64,000 nt of DNA from Actinopolymorpha pittospori (GCF_014873875.1 NZ_JADBEM010000001.1:1488001-1552000); one strand, 5' to 3'; positions 1 to 8,699 are shown, numbered from the stretch's first letter. The notes: generated from the sequence alone by a model not told the origin. Translations and numbers: made by a program.

Positions 1-14
1 TCCGGTCGTGCGCG

Positions 15-311
15 TCAGGCGGCGGACACCTTCCGTCGCTCCGCTTCCCTGCTCGCCTCCGTGGTGCCACCCCAGACGCCGTACTTCTCGCGTGCCGCGA
101 GAGCGTGCGCCGCGCACTGCTTGCGAACGATGCAGCCTCCGCACAGCGCGACCGCCACCTGCTCACGTGCGGTGCGTTGAGCGTGGTCCTCGCCCTCGGT
201 CCCGTAGAAGAGTTCGACCGGCTTGCCCTTACAGGCTGCCGATTCGTGCCAGCGCGTCGAGAACCTGCCAGGAACGTTGCGGCCACCCGGGATTGCGCGT
301 CGCTTTGCCAT
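15..311 (-). CDS. WhiB-family Fe-S transcriptional regulator
   Basis: A 98-aa protein with the WhiB layout: one Cys near residue 28 (AACKG), then C-G-G-C and a further Cys in LCGGCIVRKQC, which together can hold a 4Fe-4S cluster, followed by the G-V-W-G-G turn and a basic C-terminus. WhiB proteins are actinobacterial redox- or NO-responsive regulators that usually act with the primary sigma factor. The ATG at 311 has AAGGAG about 7 bases upstream, which supports this start. It reads away from the MerR-like gene on the other side of a 560-bp gap. The family is clear, but the WhiB subtype cannot be told from the sequence. Confidence 0.93.
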   Translation of the reverse strand: MAKRRAIPGGRNVPGRFSTRWHESAACKGKPVELFYGTEGEDHAQRTAREQVAVALCGGCIVRKQCAAHALAAREKYGVWGGTTEASREAERRKVSAA

Positions 312-870
312 CGTGGCGCTCCTTACTGGTCGTGGCGTTACACCAGTCGCCTGAAACTCGGATCTGCCTGCTTCGGTGGAAAGTTGGTGAGAGTCGTCAG
401 TGCACGTCGTCGGGTTCGGTCAGAACCGGGCGAGGATCACGGTGCGAGTGGGCAACCTGACCTCGATTCGCGGAGGCCGTGAGGCACAGCGCGCGCAGCA
501 CCGAGGTTCCGGTCGGCGGCGATGACGGAGAGTAGCTCCGAGTACCCCGTCCGCTTCAGCATCGTGGCCACTGTCTGCCTCCTGTCACTCAACCAGGACT
601 CGATCGCGAAGACTTGAGCCGGTACGACTCATCACTTCGACTTTCTAGAGGTAGATAGTTCGCATGTCAAGTCGCACAAACCTGTCGGATCACGTAAGCC
701 AACGTACCGGTGGTCGTGAGGCAACGTGCCTACGGGTGTGAACGAACATGGTTGTGGACGTAAGTCAAGGTGGCCGAGAGCGTGAGGAATCGCTTCGGCG
801 CTGATGAGGTAGTCTCCCTAGGTAGCCGAAGCCTCCGGCTGGCCTACCGACGAAGGAGGCTGAGCGAGCC
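312..870. other. Intergenic region between WhiB and MerR-like gene
   Basis: This 560-bp gap separates two divergent regulators and must hold both promoters. It is less GC-rich around 630-700. No open frame here has a convincing start or a recognisable product. An imperfect GC-rich dyad (about 820-847) lies just before the AAGGAGG ribosome site of the MerR-like gene and could affect its translation. I see no RNA gene. Confidence 0.5.
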
Positions 871-1230
871 ATGGCCAACGAGAAGTCCGTACCCGACCGG
901 CGGGCTGGTTCCCGGACGGCGCAGGACGATCGACCACCCGGCCACCAAGGCGTGTACCCGATCTCGATCGTCAGCGAACTGACCGGAGTCGAGCCGCACC
1001 TGCTACGCGCGTGGGAGAAGGCCGGGCTCCTCTCCCCTGTCCGTTCGGTGGGCGGTACCCGCCGCTACAGCGCAGACGACCTCATACGCCTCCGCCACAT
1101 CCGGGCACTCGCCAGCGAGGGGCTCAACGTGCCGGGCATCCGAACCGTTCTCCAGCTGGAGGAGGAGTTGGCGCTGCTGCGAGCCGAACTCGACGAGCTC
1201 CGCGCCGGCGACAGAAGTTCTTCCCAGTAG
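871..1230 (+). CDS. MerR-family regulator, HspR-like
   Basis: A 119-aa protein with a MerR winged helix at about residues 29-95: YPISIVSELTGVEPHLLRAWEKAGLLSP, then G-G-T-R-R-Y and a helix beginning RLRHIRALASEG. The last 25 residues form a short Leu/Glu coiled coil, as in the HspR subgroup, rather than a ligand-binding domain. HspR represses heat-shock genes by binding HAIR inverted repeats. A HAIR-like site stands before the hsp20 gene at 61.2 kb, but a functional link is only inferred. A strong AAGGAGG lies before the ATG at 871. The first 28 residues are polar and probably disordered. Confidence 0.82.
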   Translation: MANEKSVPDRRAGSRTAQDDRPPGHQGVYPISIVSELTGVEPHLLRAWEKAGLLSPVRSVGGTRRYSADDLIRLRHIRALASEGLNVPGIRTVLQLEEELALLRAELDELRAGDRSSSQ

Positions 1231-1288
1231 CCCCCGAGCAGAGCGAGCCCAGGAGCGACCGCGGCCCTGTGACATAAGGGCATGGTGC

Positions 1289-1840
1289 TCAGGCAGGAGA
1301 GCCGGAGTCGTCGCCCCCCGCGCTGTGGGCCTCGCGCTCGCGAGCGAGGGTCTGTAGCCGCCGCAACGGGACGACGTACCAGAGCACGGCGAAGAACACC
1401 GCGACCCCGGCGGTGACAATACTGGCGCCGAGCAGCCCGAAGACCGCGTCCAGGACGAGCAGAACCGCGCTGATGATGGCCAGGAACAACGCCAACATCC
1501 CGGCCCGCGCGAAACGGTTCGACACCCGCACGATCTCAGGTTTCACACCCTTGGCGAACAACGCCCGGTGATAGGCCACCGGCGCCATCAACAACGCCGC
1601 CGCCGCACAACACAAAGCCAGCGCGACGACATAGGTCACCCGAGCGAACGTGCTCGGATCGGCGAAACGAGCCTGCACCGCCAGGATCAACAAGAAACCG
1701 AACAGGAACTGCACCCCGGTCTGCAACACCCGCAACTCCGAGATCAACTCGGCGAAGTTGCGATCGGCACGCTGCACCGGCGACTCACCCGGACGCGCCG
1801 GCCCGTGCTCGTCACCGCCGCTGGTGCCAGGGAACTCCAT
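1289..1840 (-). CDS. DUF6328 family membrane protein
   Basis: A 183-aa protein. After about 35 polar residues come four hydrophobic stretches: QTGVQFLFGFLLILAVQA, VVALALCCAAAALLMAPV, GMLALFLAIISAVLLVLDAV and IVTAGVAVFFAVLWYV. The sequence R-A-D-R-N-F-A-E-L-I-S-E-L-R-V-L-Q-T-G before the first helix is typical of the actinobacterial DUF6328 family, whose function is unknown. I chose the ATG at 1840 because the upstream part of the frame is antisense to the neighbouring gene and lacks family similarity. The gene converges on the MerR-like regulator with a 58-bp gap containing a weak GCCCT/AGGGC dyad. Confidence 0.75.
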   Translation of the reverse strand: MEFPGTSGGDEHGPARPGESPVQRADRNFAELISELRVLQTGVQFLFGFLLILAVQARFADPSTFARVTYVVALALCCAAAALLMAPVAYHRALFAKGVKPEIVRVSNRFARAGMLALFLAIISAVLLVLDAVFGLLGASIVTAGVAVFFAVLWYVVPLRRLQTLAREREAHSAGGDDSGSPA

Positions 1841-1889
1841 GCCCGCATCATGCCTGGAGAAGAGGTCTGCGGCCACTGGTCCGCGCCGA

Positions 1890-3650
1890 TCACCGGGCGA
1901 GGCGCTGCGCTGCCTCCAACAGCATGGCGTGGACGAAGGCTTGGGGAAGGTTGCCGCGGAGTTGGCGCTGTCGTACGTCGTACTCCTCGGCGAGGAGCCC
2001 CGGAGGGCCGCAGGCGGCCCGGTTGCGTTCGAACCAGCGATAGGCCCGCGCGGTCTCACCCTGGTGCCAGTGGGCGAGGGCGAGCTGGAACCCGCAGAGC
2101 AGAAAGGCGCCCTCGGCCTCACCGAGCGGACGGTTGTCGTGGGCGAAGCGGTAGACGTAGCCGTCCTCGGTGAGTTCCCTGTGAACCGCGTCGATGGTGG
2201 CGCGGGTCCGTGGGTCGGACGGCGGGAGAGCCCCGCGAACCGGGGGAAGCAGCAGCGAGGCGTCGGTGCCCTCGTGGTGTGGGCTCCGTCGCCAGATCTG
2301 GTCGGCACCCAGGCAACGTCGGGTCGTCGTGGCCAGGATCGTGTCGGCCAGGTCGGACAGCCGGCTGGCCTCGCGGGCCGGGAGTTCGGCCGCGGCCGTC
2401 CGCAGTCCGGCGACGGCGGCGAGTCGGGAGTGGGTCCACCAGTCGTCGTCGAGCTCCCAGATGCCGGCATCGGGTTCGTTCCATCGCCGCCCGATGACAT
2501 CCACGGCGAGATGGAGAGCCCGGTGGGCGTCGCTGTCCAACCGGTCGTGCCGGGCGGCGATGGCCAGGAGTTGGAGGATCTCCCCGAGCGTGTCGAGTTG
2601 GAACTGCCCGTCCGCCCAGTTGCCCACGACGTCCGCGCCGCCTGGGTAGCCGGGCAGGTTCAAGGTCGACTGCGCCGGGATGGGCGTCCCGTCGGTGCGG
2701 TAGCCGGGTGCGAGGTTGTCGCCGTGTTCGAGCAGGCGTGCCGTGGTGAACGCGACGGCAGCGTCAAGGAGGGGTTGCGGTTGGTCGGTTCCGGCGGCGA
2801 TACCGGCGTAGCACTGGTCGCGGATCCAGGCGTACCTGTAGTCGTAGTTGCGGCCCGCCCTGGCGTGTTCGGGCAGTCCGAGCGTGGCGGCCGCTACCAT
2901 GCCGCCGTCCCGGGTGGTCAGGCCGCGGAGGAGCGCGTAGGCGTGCTGGGCGTCGCGGGGGGCGAGTGAGGCGGCGAAGTCGGGGACGCTGGAACGCCAG
3001 GCGGCCTCGGTCGCCGACCAGGCCTGCTCGACGTCCACGGGGTTCGGCATGGGACCGGCGGAGATCTCCAGGACCAGGTCACGGTGTTCGCCATGACGCA
3101 CCTCCACCTCAAGCGCGAGGGCACCGGACTCGTCGAGGTGGGCCTCCCGCGCGCCGCTCCAGCGGATCCGCAGCGGTCCGCTGCGTGCCGTCCATCGCCC
3201 GTCGTCGTCCCGGCGGACGTCCTGCTGGGGATGCCGGCCGAAGCCCGCGCGGAGGTCGAGCAGTACCCGCACCCGGATGGGATCCTGGGGCGCCTCGATC
3301 CGGCGTAGGAGGACCACCCGGTCCGGATCCCCGGGAAAGGCGAGGGCGTCGCGGCATTCCACGATCGTGGAGGTGGTGACCCATCGGTTGTGCCAGACGA
3401 GCGTGCCCGGTTCGTAGAAGCCGCCCCACACGAACGTGTCGGTCGGGCTGACGACGTAGCTGCCCCCGCCTCCGACGAGACCCGACAGGACCGCCTCGTC
3501 GTCCCAGCCGGGAGCGCACAGCCAGGCCACCTCACCACGGGGGCCGCACAGGCCGCCGCGTTCGCCGTCCGCGATCAGGGCGTACTCGCGCAGGACGGTC
3601 GGCGGGATGGACGGACCGACCCCGCCCCGGTCGTAGGAGCGCTTCGTCAT
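1890..3650 (-). CDS. Glycoside hydrolase family 15 (glucoamylase/trehalase-like)
   Basis: A 586-aa GH15-type protein. An N-terminal beta-sandwich (about 1-230) contains LIADGERGGLCGPRGEVAWLCAPGWD, a variant of the GDLxTAALV...DWxCxP signature. The (alpha/alpha)6 catalytic domain has N-Y-D-Y-R-Y-A-W-I-R-D, G-I-W-E-L (proposed catalytic acid) and L-A-E-E-Y-D (proposed base). It probably hydrolyses an alpha-glucoside or trehalose. No signal peptide is seen, so it should be cytoplasmic. Its ATG at 3650 overlaps the stop of the enolase-superfamily gene by 4 bp (ATGA), so the two are probably translationally coupled. It is diverged from the second GH15 at 41.5 kb, so the substrates may differ. Confidence 0.88.
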   Translation of the reverse strand: MTKRSYDRGGVGPSIPPTVLREYALIADGERGGLCGPRGEVAWLCAPGWDDEAVLSGLVGGGGSYVVSPTDTFVWGGFYEPGTLVWHNRWVTTSTIVECRDALAFPGDPDRVVLLRRIEAPQDPIRVRVLLDLRAGFGRHPQQDVRRDDDGRWTARSGPLRIRWSGAREAHLDESGALALEVEVRHGEHRDLVLEISAGPMPNPVDVEQAWSATEAAWRSSVPDFAASLAPRDAQHAYALLRGLTTRDGGMVAAATLGLPEHARAGRNYDYRYAWIRDQCYAGIAAGTDQPQPLLDAAVAFTTARLLEHGDNLAPGYRTDGTPIPAQSTLNLPGYPGGADVVGNWADGQFQLDTLGEILQLLAIAARHDRLDSDAHRALHLAVDVIGRRWNEPDAGIWELDDDWWTHSRLAAVAGLRTAAAELPAREASRLSDLADTILATTTRRCLGADQIWRRSPHHEGTDASLLLPPVRGALPPSDPRTRATIDAVHRELTEDGYVYRFAHDNRPLGEAEGAFLLCGFQLALAHWHQGETARAYRWFERNRAACGPPGLLAEEYDVRQRQLRGNLPQAFVHAMLLEAAQRLAR

Positions 3651-4789
3651 CGCACTCGGTACGCCTCGATGTCGGCGTCGCGTACGCACAGGCCGTGGCC
3701 AGGTCTGGTCGGATCTGGACGCAGCGCACCCCCAGTGGGATCCACGGTGCCGTCGAAGAACATCCCCTCGATGCGGACGTGGTCGTGGAACCACTCGAGG
3801 TGGCGGAGGTTCGGGATCGCGGCGGCCGCGTGCAGGTGCAGGTGCGGTGCGCAGTGCGCCGAGATCTCCAGCCCGTACGCCGCCGCGACCGCCGCGACCC
3901 GCAGCCACTCGGTGATGCCGCCGCACCTGGACGCGTCGGCTTGCAGGCAGTCGACGGCCTGGGCCTCGCACATACGCCGGAAGTAGACCAGATCGTGGCC
4001 GTATTCGCCGGCGGCGACGTCCGCCCGCACCTCGCGGCGGACCTCTCGCAGCCCTGCGAGGTCGTCGGAGGAGACGGGCTCCTCGAGCCACCGCACGTCC
4101 AGATCCTGGGCGGCCGCCATCACCCGGACGGCCTGCTTGGCGGTGTATCCGCCGTTGGCGTCGACGTACAACTCGGTGTCCGGGCCGATGGTCTCGCGGC
4201 ACAGCCGCATCCGCGCCAGGTCACGGCCCTCCCTGCCGCCCCACGACTCCGCGATCTTGATCTTCACCCGCGGTATCCGCTGATCCCGCGCCCACAGCTC
4301 CAGCTGGTCCCGAAGCCGCATGTCGTCGTAGGTGGTGAAACCCCCACTGCCATACACCGGCACGTCCTCACGTACTGAGCCGAGCAGCTTGTGCAGCGGA
4401 AGTCCCAACAACCGCGCCTTCAGGTCCCACAACGCGACGTCGACCGCGGAGATCGCATATCCCACCAGGCCCGGCCGGGAGGAGTTGCGGGCGCTCTTGA
4501 CCATCGCGTCGAAGGCACCGGTGACGTCGAGGGCGTCCCGCCCGGTCACGACACCGGCCAGGTCGTCGTCGATGACGGCCATGCACCCGGTCGACCCGTA
4601 GGTCCATCCGACACCAGTCGCGCCGCCGGCGCTCGCCCGGACGAGAACGATGGTGGTGGAGGTCCACGCCAACGTGCCGTCCCCCTCCGGCGCGTCGGTG
4701 GGGACCGTGTACGCCGCTACGTCCAAGCCGTCGATCCGGCGGTCGAACGACGACGCGCGGCTGTTGCCGTCCGTACCGATACCGCTCAC
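3647..4789 (-). CDS. Mandelate racemase/muconate lactonizing (enolase superfamily) enzyme
   Basis: A 380-aa member of the mandelate racemase subgroup. K-I-K-I is the catalytic K-x-K, metal ligands lie in Y-V-D-A-N-G-G, W-L-E-E-P-V and A-G-E-Y-G, and the opposite base is the Asp of QADASRCGG with the His of S-A-H-C-A-P-H. Such enzymes dehydrate or epimerise sugar acids, but the substrate cannot be read from the sequence. The GTG start at 4789 is supported by a 4-bp overlap with the upstream small gene. The longer open frame above it is antisense-like. The operon partners are an SDR dehydrogenase and a GH15, suggesting a sugar-acid or glucoside pathway. Confidence 0.88.
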   Translation of the reverse strand: MSGIGTDGNSRASSFDRRIDGLDVAAYTVPTDAPEGDGTLAWTSTTIVLVRASAGGATGVGWTYGSTGCMAVIDDDLAGVVTGRDALDVTGAFDAMVKSARNSSRPGLVGYAISAVDVALWDLKARLLGLPLHKLLGSVREDVPVYGSGGFTTYDDMRLRDQLELWARDQRIPRVKIKIAESWGGREGRDLARMRLCRETIGPDTELYVDANGGYTAKQAVRVMAAAQDLDVRWLEEPVSSDDLAGLREVRREVRADVAAGEYGHDLVYFRRMCEAQAVDCLQADASRCGGITEWLRVAAVAAAYGLEISAHCAPHLHLHAAAAIPNLRHLEWFHDHVRIEGMFFDGTVDPTGGALRPDPTRPGHGLCVRDADIEAYRVR

Positions 4790-5169
4790 CGGCGTCGAGC
4801 CCTCCGTCCCCGCCTGGGACCACTGAGCGCCCTGGCCATGCACAGGCCGGCGACCGCGAACACTCCCGCCGAGACCGCCTCGGCGAGGGCGATCCGGCGC
4901 CGCGGAGGGTCGGCGGCCGCGAGCGCCACCATGCTGAGTGCGTGCAGACCATCCACACCCGCGCCCAGCCGATAGGCGGCCGGTGTGGGCAGCGCCGCCG
5001 TGGCTGCTGCCTGGACGACGTGCCGGGCCCCGAGCACCCGTGAGGCACGCCGCTCCACCGGTGTCAGCGGGGCACCGAGCAGCCGGGTCGCGAGCAGGTT
5101 GGGCACGGCGACCTGCAGCGACCCGTAACCGGCACGCGTGGCCTCCAGGCTGTGGCGGAGAACCCTCAT
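4786..5169 (-). CDS. Small membrane-associated protein, function unknown
   Basis: A 127-aa Ala/Leu/Arg-rich protein. It starts MRVLRHSLEATRAGYGSLQVAVPNLL, contains RRASRVLGARHVVQAAATAALPTPAAYRLGAGVDGLHALSMVALAAAD and a second hydrophobic segment AVSAGVFAVAGLCMARAL, and ends in a basic tail. One or two membrane helices are likely. I do not recognise a named family. It overlaps both neighbours by 4 bp (ATGA with the SDR upstream, GTGA with the enolase-superfamily gene downstream), so it is very probably a real, coupled gene. Confidence 0.7.
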   Translation of the reverse strand: MRVLRHSLEATRAGYGSLQVAVPNLLATRLLGAPLTPVERRASRVLGARHVVQAAATAALPTPAAYRLGAGVDGLHALSMVALAAADPPRRRIALAEAVSAGVFAVAGLCMARALSGPRRGRRARRR

Positions 5170-6170
5170 CGGCGGGCGACCTTCGTAACGAGCCCGGCGA
5201 TCCCGACCAGGCCGGCGGCGGCAGCGCCAGCGGACAGGCGCGGATGGTGCGCAAGCCACTGTTGCGTGCTCTGGCCGTGTGCCCGCGAATCGAACGGGCC
5301 GTGTGCGCCGTAGTCCTCGCCGTCCTTGCCGTCGAGCGGCTCCCAGAGGTTGGCGGCCTGGTCGGGGTCGCGTTGCTGGTCGGTCTGCTGGGACGCGTAT
5401 CCCTTGCGTCCGAGGTAGCGGTCGAGCAGGCCAGGCGCGATGGCGTTGGCGACCAGCGTGCCGACCGTGCTCCCGCCGACCCAGTACTCGCGCCGGCGTG
5501 GATGGTCGGCCGCCCACAGCACGGCCTTGGCCGCGACTTCCGGTTGGTAGATGGGCGGGACCGGCTGGGGGCGTCGCGGCAGCCTTGACAGCACCCAGGA
5601 GAACTGCGGTGTGTTGACGGCCGGCATCTGGACCATGGTGACGTGCACGTTGCTGCGCTCGTGCAGAAGCTCGCAGCGCAGTGATTCGTTGAATCCCTGA
5701 ATCGCGTGTTTGGCGCCGCAGTAGGCGGACTGCAGCGGAATACCCCGGTAGGCGAGCGCCGAACCCACCTGGACGATCGTTCCCGCGTCACGACTGCGCA
5801 TGCGTCTCAGCGCCGTCAGGGTGCCGTAGACGAAGCCGAGGTAGCTGACTTCGGTCACCCGTCTGAACTCCTCCGGACGGATGTCCTGGACCGGCGCGAA
5901 CACCGAGGTGAACGCGACGTTCACCCACACGTCTATCGGCCCGAACGTCTCCTCCACCGAAGTCGCGGCGGCTTCGACCTGCGCGGGGTCGGAAACGTCC
6001 ACGGGGATGGCGAGGTCCTCTCCGCCGGCGGCGCGGACGTCACGCGCCGTACCGGCGAGCCCGGTCTCACCCCGGGCGAGCAACCCCACCTTGTCACCGC
6101 GTGCACCGAACGCCTTTGCTGCCGCTCGTCCGATGCCCGCGCTTGCTCCTGTCACTACAACAACGGCCAC
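5166..6170 (-). CDS. Short-chain dehydrogenase/reductase with C-terminal membrane tail
   Basis: About 334 aa. A classical SDR Rossmann fold starts V-V-V-T-G-A-S-A-G-I-G, with an Asn-containing W-V-N-V-A-F and a Y-C-G-A-K active site (Tyr-x3-Lys). After the SDR domain (about 250 residues) come a polar linker (about residues 250-305) and a short hydrophobic C-terminus, LSAGAAAAGLVGIAGLVTKVARR, which may anchor it to the membrane. I chose the GTG at 6170 because the SDR fold begins there and AGGTGG lies just upstream, although the spacing is short. An in-frame GTG at 6215 has no ribosome site. It is the first gene of the overlapping four-gene operon. Substrate unknown. Confidence 0.85.
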   Translation of the reverse strand: MAVVVVTGASAGIGRAAAKAFGARGDKVGLLARGETGLAGTARDVRAAGGEDLAIPVDVSDPAQVEAAATSVEETFGPIDVWVNVAFTSVFAPVQDIRPEEFRRVTEVSYLGFVYGTLTALRRMRSRDAGTIVQVGSALAYRGIPLQSAYCGAKHAIQGFNESLRCELLHERSNVHVTMVQMPAVNTPQFSWVLSRLPRRPQPVPPIYQPEVAAKAVLWAADHPRRREYWVGGSTVGTLVANAIAPGLLDRYLGRKGYASQQTDQQRDPDQAANLWEPLDGKDGEDYGAHGPFDSRAHGQSTQQWLAHHPRLSAGAAAAGLVGIAGLVTKVARR

Positions 6171-6564
6171 CTTCCACCTATAACCGCAACGATCAGGTGA
6201 CGCAACCGAGGTCACGGGCCAGGCGCGAGGTCCGGTTGCGTCAAGCCACCCCGTCTGTCACGATCCGGTCGGACAGAGAGTCTGGGAACACCTCGTCGGC
6301 CGACCACTCTTCCTGACGGTGCGCGCCGTAGTCCGCTCACGCCGGATGAAACGCTCGACCAACTCGCCGCGGCAGCGGTGGTCGTCGGACCATGCGAAGA
6401 TCCAGATCGCGGTTCGGCGGACTGAGCCGGGCGACGCCCGCGGTCCATGTCGGCCTGACTCGTTGCGACTAGGTGGGGACCTCGGTAGCGTCGAACTCAG
6501 TGATGGATTCGTCGCCATCGTCCGATGACGGCGTCGAGACGTCAGCGCATGATCGGAGGTTCTC
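6171..6564. other. Intergenic region upstream of SDR operon and Rho-N-like genes
   Basis: About 390 bp between divergent transcription units. Short frames exist on both strands but have no ribosome sites or recognisable products. The region should hold the leftward SDR operon promoter and the rightward promoter for the small basic protein at 6565. I see no strong hairpin or repeat. Confidence 0.4.
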
Positions 6565-6897
6565 ATGCCTCAGCAGGCCTGGAGCTCCAAGCGGGAGCGG
6601 CAGTACGAGCACATCAAGGATTCGGCGAAGCAGCGCGGCACCGGCGAGGATCGAGCCGAGGAGATCGCCGCGCGGACCGTCAACAAAAACCGTGCACAAT
6701 CCGGTGAGTCCAAGCAGGCCAGCAAGGAGTCCGTGCAGGACACCTCTCCGCAGCGCCGTGGCGGCCAGCGTTCGGGCAAGGCCGGGCCTCGCGGCCAGAC
6801 CAAGCAACAGCTCTACGGCGAAGCACGCCGCCGCAACATCAAGGGCCGCTCCAGCATGACCAAGCGCGAACTGGAGAGCGCCCTCAGCCACAAGTGA
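6565..6897 (+). CDS. Small basic Rho-N/SAP-like protein (plasmid stabilization type)
   Basis: A 110-aa, very hydrophilic protein rich in Lys, Arg, Gln and Ser. It starts MPQQAWSSKRERQYEHIKDSAKQRG and is usually labelled plasmid stabilization protein in actinobacteria. The C-terminal 35 residues (TKQQLYGEARRRNIKGRSSMTKRELESALSHK) resemble the helix-extended-helix of Rho N-terminal/SAP nucleic-acid-binding modules. GGAGG lies before the ATG. Its neighbour downstream ends in the same kind of module, so the two are probably related nucleoid or stress proteins. Nothing else here suggests a plasmid. Confidence 0.8.
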   Translation: MPQQAWSSKRERQYEHIKDSAKQRGTGEDRAEEIAARTVNKNRAQSGESKQASKESVQDTSPQRRGGQRSGKAGPRGQTKQQLYGEARRRNIKGRSSMTKRELESALSHK

Positions 6898-6977
6898 GAC
6901 ATCTGCGACAAGAGCCCTGATCGGCCCGATAGGTGGTCGTCCCTCGCACGGTCCGAGGAAGAAGGGGAGCGTGCAGC

Positions 6978-7253
6978 ATGACCCGTAAGCAGACCGAAGC
7001 AGCCAGAAGGAACGTTCAGAAGGCACAGAAGGCAGCTCGCGCCAAGAAGACGTTGACGAAACTGCCCAAGCAGACCAGGCGCGACCTCGGACACCAGGCC
7101 GCCATGACACGGCAACGCGGCGGACAGCCTGGCCACAGGTTGGAGGACCGGACCCGGCGGGACCTCTACGAGGTCGCCAAGGCCAAGCACATCGACGGAC
7201 GCTCGAAGATGGGCAAGTCAGACCTCATCGCCGCGATCCGCAACGCAGGCTAG
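6978..7253 (+). CDS. Small basic Rho termination-factor-like N-domain protein
   Basis: A 91-aa Lys/Arg/Gln-rich protein. The N-terminal half (RKQTEAARRNVQKAQKAARAKKTL) is likely one long helix. The C-terminal half, LEDRTRRDLYEVAKAKHIDGRSKMGKSDLIAAIRNAG, is a clear Rho-N/SAP-like module. GGGGAG before the ATG at 6978 fixes the start, so the longer frame from 6933 is unlikely. It follows the similar protein at 6565 by 80 bp and precedes the F420 enzyme by 74 bp, possibly as one transcript. Nucleic-acid binding is inferred from the fold only. Confidence 0.78.
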   Translation: MTRKQTEAARRNVQKAQKAARAKKTLTKLPKQTRRDLGHQAAMTRQRGGQPGHRLEDRTRRDLYEVAKAKHIDGRSKMGKSDLIAAIRNAG

Positions 7254-7327
7254 CCGGTCCACACGACCCTTCCGGACCACCGGAGCGGGACGACACCTTC
7301 GGACCACAGGCGTGGAGGAGATCGACG

Positions 7328-8284
7328 ATGCGACTTGGTTACATCCTGTCCTGCGAGGAGTTCGCCCCAGCAGAACTCCTCGCGCAGGCTCGCATGGCCG
7401 AGCAGGCAGGCTTTGACGCCCTGTGGATCTCCGACCACTTCCACCCGTGGAACGACGAACAGGGCGAGAGCTCGTTCGTCTGGTCGATGATCGGGGCACT
7501 GTCCCAGGCCTGCGACCTGCCGATCACCACGGCAGTCACCTGCCCCACCATGCGGATCCACCCGGCGGTCATCGCCCAGGCGGCCGCCACCAGCCAGGTC
7601 CTGCTGGGTGGCCGGTTCCGGCTCGGCATCGGGAGCGGGGAGGCACTCAACGAGCACATCCTCGGCGATGCCTGGCCAGGCGCGGACGTCCGGCTGAACA
7701 TGCTCGAAGAGGCGGTGGAGGTGATGCGGAAGCTGTTCACCGGGAAGGTGGTCGACCACCGCGGCGAGCACTACACCGTCGAGCACGCCCGCCTCTACAC
7801 CCTGCCCGACGAGCCCCCGCCCATCTATGTCTCGGCTTTCGGCCCTGAGGCGGCCACCCGCGCCGCGCGGTTCGCCGACGGGTTCGTCTCCACCAAACCC
7901 GATCCCGCACTGCTGGCGACGTTCCGGAAGGCCGGTGGGAACGGCAAGACCAGCCAGGCGGGGCTCAAGGTCTGCTACGGCCCGGACGCGGCCCAAGCTC
8001 GAGCGACAGCGCACCGACTCTGGGGCAACGAACAACTGCCCGGCGAACTCGCACAGGTACTCCCCACACCCGAACACTTCATGCAGGCGTCCACTCTGAT
8101 CACCGAGGAGATGGTCGGCGACGCCCTCGTCTGCGGCGACGACCTCGACGCCCACGTGGCGGCGGTCCGCGAGTACCTCGATGCCGGCTACGACGAGGTC
8201 TACGTCAACCAGATCGGGCCTAACCAGGAGGGCTTCTTCGAGTTCTACGGCAAGGAGGTCCTGCCGCGCCTGCGTGAGCGGTGA
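7328..8284 (+). CDS. F420-dependent LLM-class oxidoreductase
   Basis: A 318-aa TIM-barrel protein of the luciferase-like class. Typical parts are MRLGYILSCEEFAPAELLAQ, FDALWISDHFHPWNDEQG, TTAVTCPTMRIHPAVIAQAAAT and R-F-R-L-G-I-G-S-G-E-A-L-N-E. The sequence resembles the G6PDH-related F420 subfamily of actinobacteria. It should transfer hydride between reduced F420 and an organic substrate, which is unknown. GGAGGAG precedes the ATG. Only 4 bases separate its stop from the ATG of the DUF6098 gene, so they form an operon. Confidence 0.9.
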   Translation: MRLGYILSCEEFAPAELLAQARMAEQAGFDALWISDHFHPWNDEQGESSFVWSMIGALSQACDLPITTAVTCPTMRIHPAVIAQAAATSQVLLGGRFRLGIGSGEALNEHILGDAWPGADVRLNMLEEAVEVMRKLFTGKVVDHRGEHYTVEHARLYTLPDEPPPIYVSAFGPEAATRAARFADGFVSTKPDPALLATFRKAGGNGKTSQAGLKVCYGPDAAQARATAHRLWGNEQLPGELAQVLPTPEHFMQASTLITEEMVGDALVCGDDLDAHVAAVREYLDAGYDEVYVNQIGPNQEGFFEFYGKEVLPRLRER

Positions 8285-8288
8285 CCCC

Positions 8289-8699
8289 ATGCGGGTCCTC
8301 GACAGCCCCGAAAAGTTGGCCGACCTGGTATCTGACCAGCCAGGGCACTTCGTCCGCTTCTCCGACGGGCCCGACAGCGACGCGAGCGCGGACAGCGTCG
8401 ACTACGAGAGCCGTCTTCCCCTGCCCGGGCTGTCGGTCAACATACTCGATCCTCCGCGATGGTGGATCCGTCCGCTCCCCGACTGGCTCGCACGACAGAT
8501 CTGCCAGTACCTCCACCTGACGGACCGGTCAGACAGCCACCGAGGCTGGGTCCTCACCGGCACCATGACGGGACGCGGCCCCGACGACGAGCCGCTCCTC
8601 AGCGACGTCGAACCCGTCGCCTGGCTGGGCGCGCCACTGATCACAGCGGCCCAGGCCCGCTATGAGGATCGGTTTCGGCCTGGCCGCTTCCAGGAGTAG
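8289..8699 (+). CDS. DUF6098 family protein
   Basis: A 136-aa soluble protein. It starts MRVLDSPEKLADLVSDQPGHFVRFSDGPDSD and contains LPLPGLSVNILDPPRWWIRPLPDWLARQICQYLHL, matching the style of the actinobacterial DUF6098 family. The function is unknown. It sits immediately after the F420-dependent oxidoreductase, with a 4-nt gap, and may serve the same pathway. It has no signal peptide and no Cys cluster. Confidence 0.68.
   Translation: MRVLDSPEKLADLVSDQPGHFVRFSDGPDSDASADSVDYESRLPLPGLSVNILDPPRWWIRPLPDWLARQICQYLHLTDRSDSHRGWVLTGTMTGRGPDDEPLLSDVEPVAWLGAPLITAAQARYEDRFRPGRFQE

Noticed and set aside
1650..2969. 439-codon plus-strand frame
   Set aside because: It is antisense to the GH15 and DUF6328 genes, with no ribosome site and no recognisable domain.
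6565..7253. Plasmid or mobile-element origin suggested by plasmid stabilization names
   Set aside because: No replication, partition, toxin-antitoxin or transfer genes are nearby. These small proteins are common on actinobacterial chromosomes.
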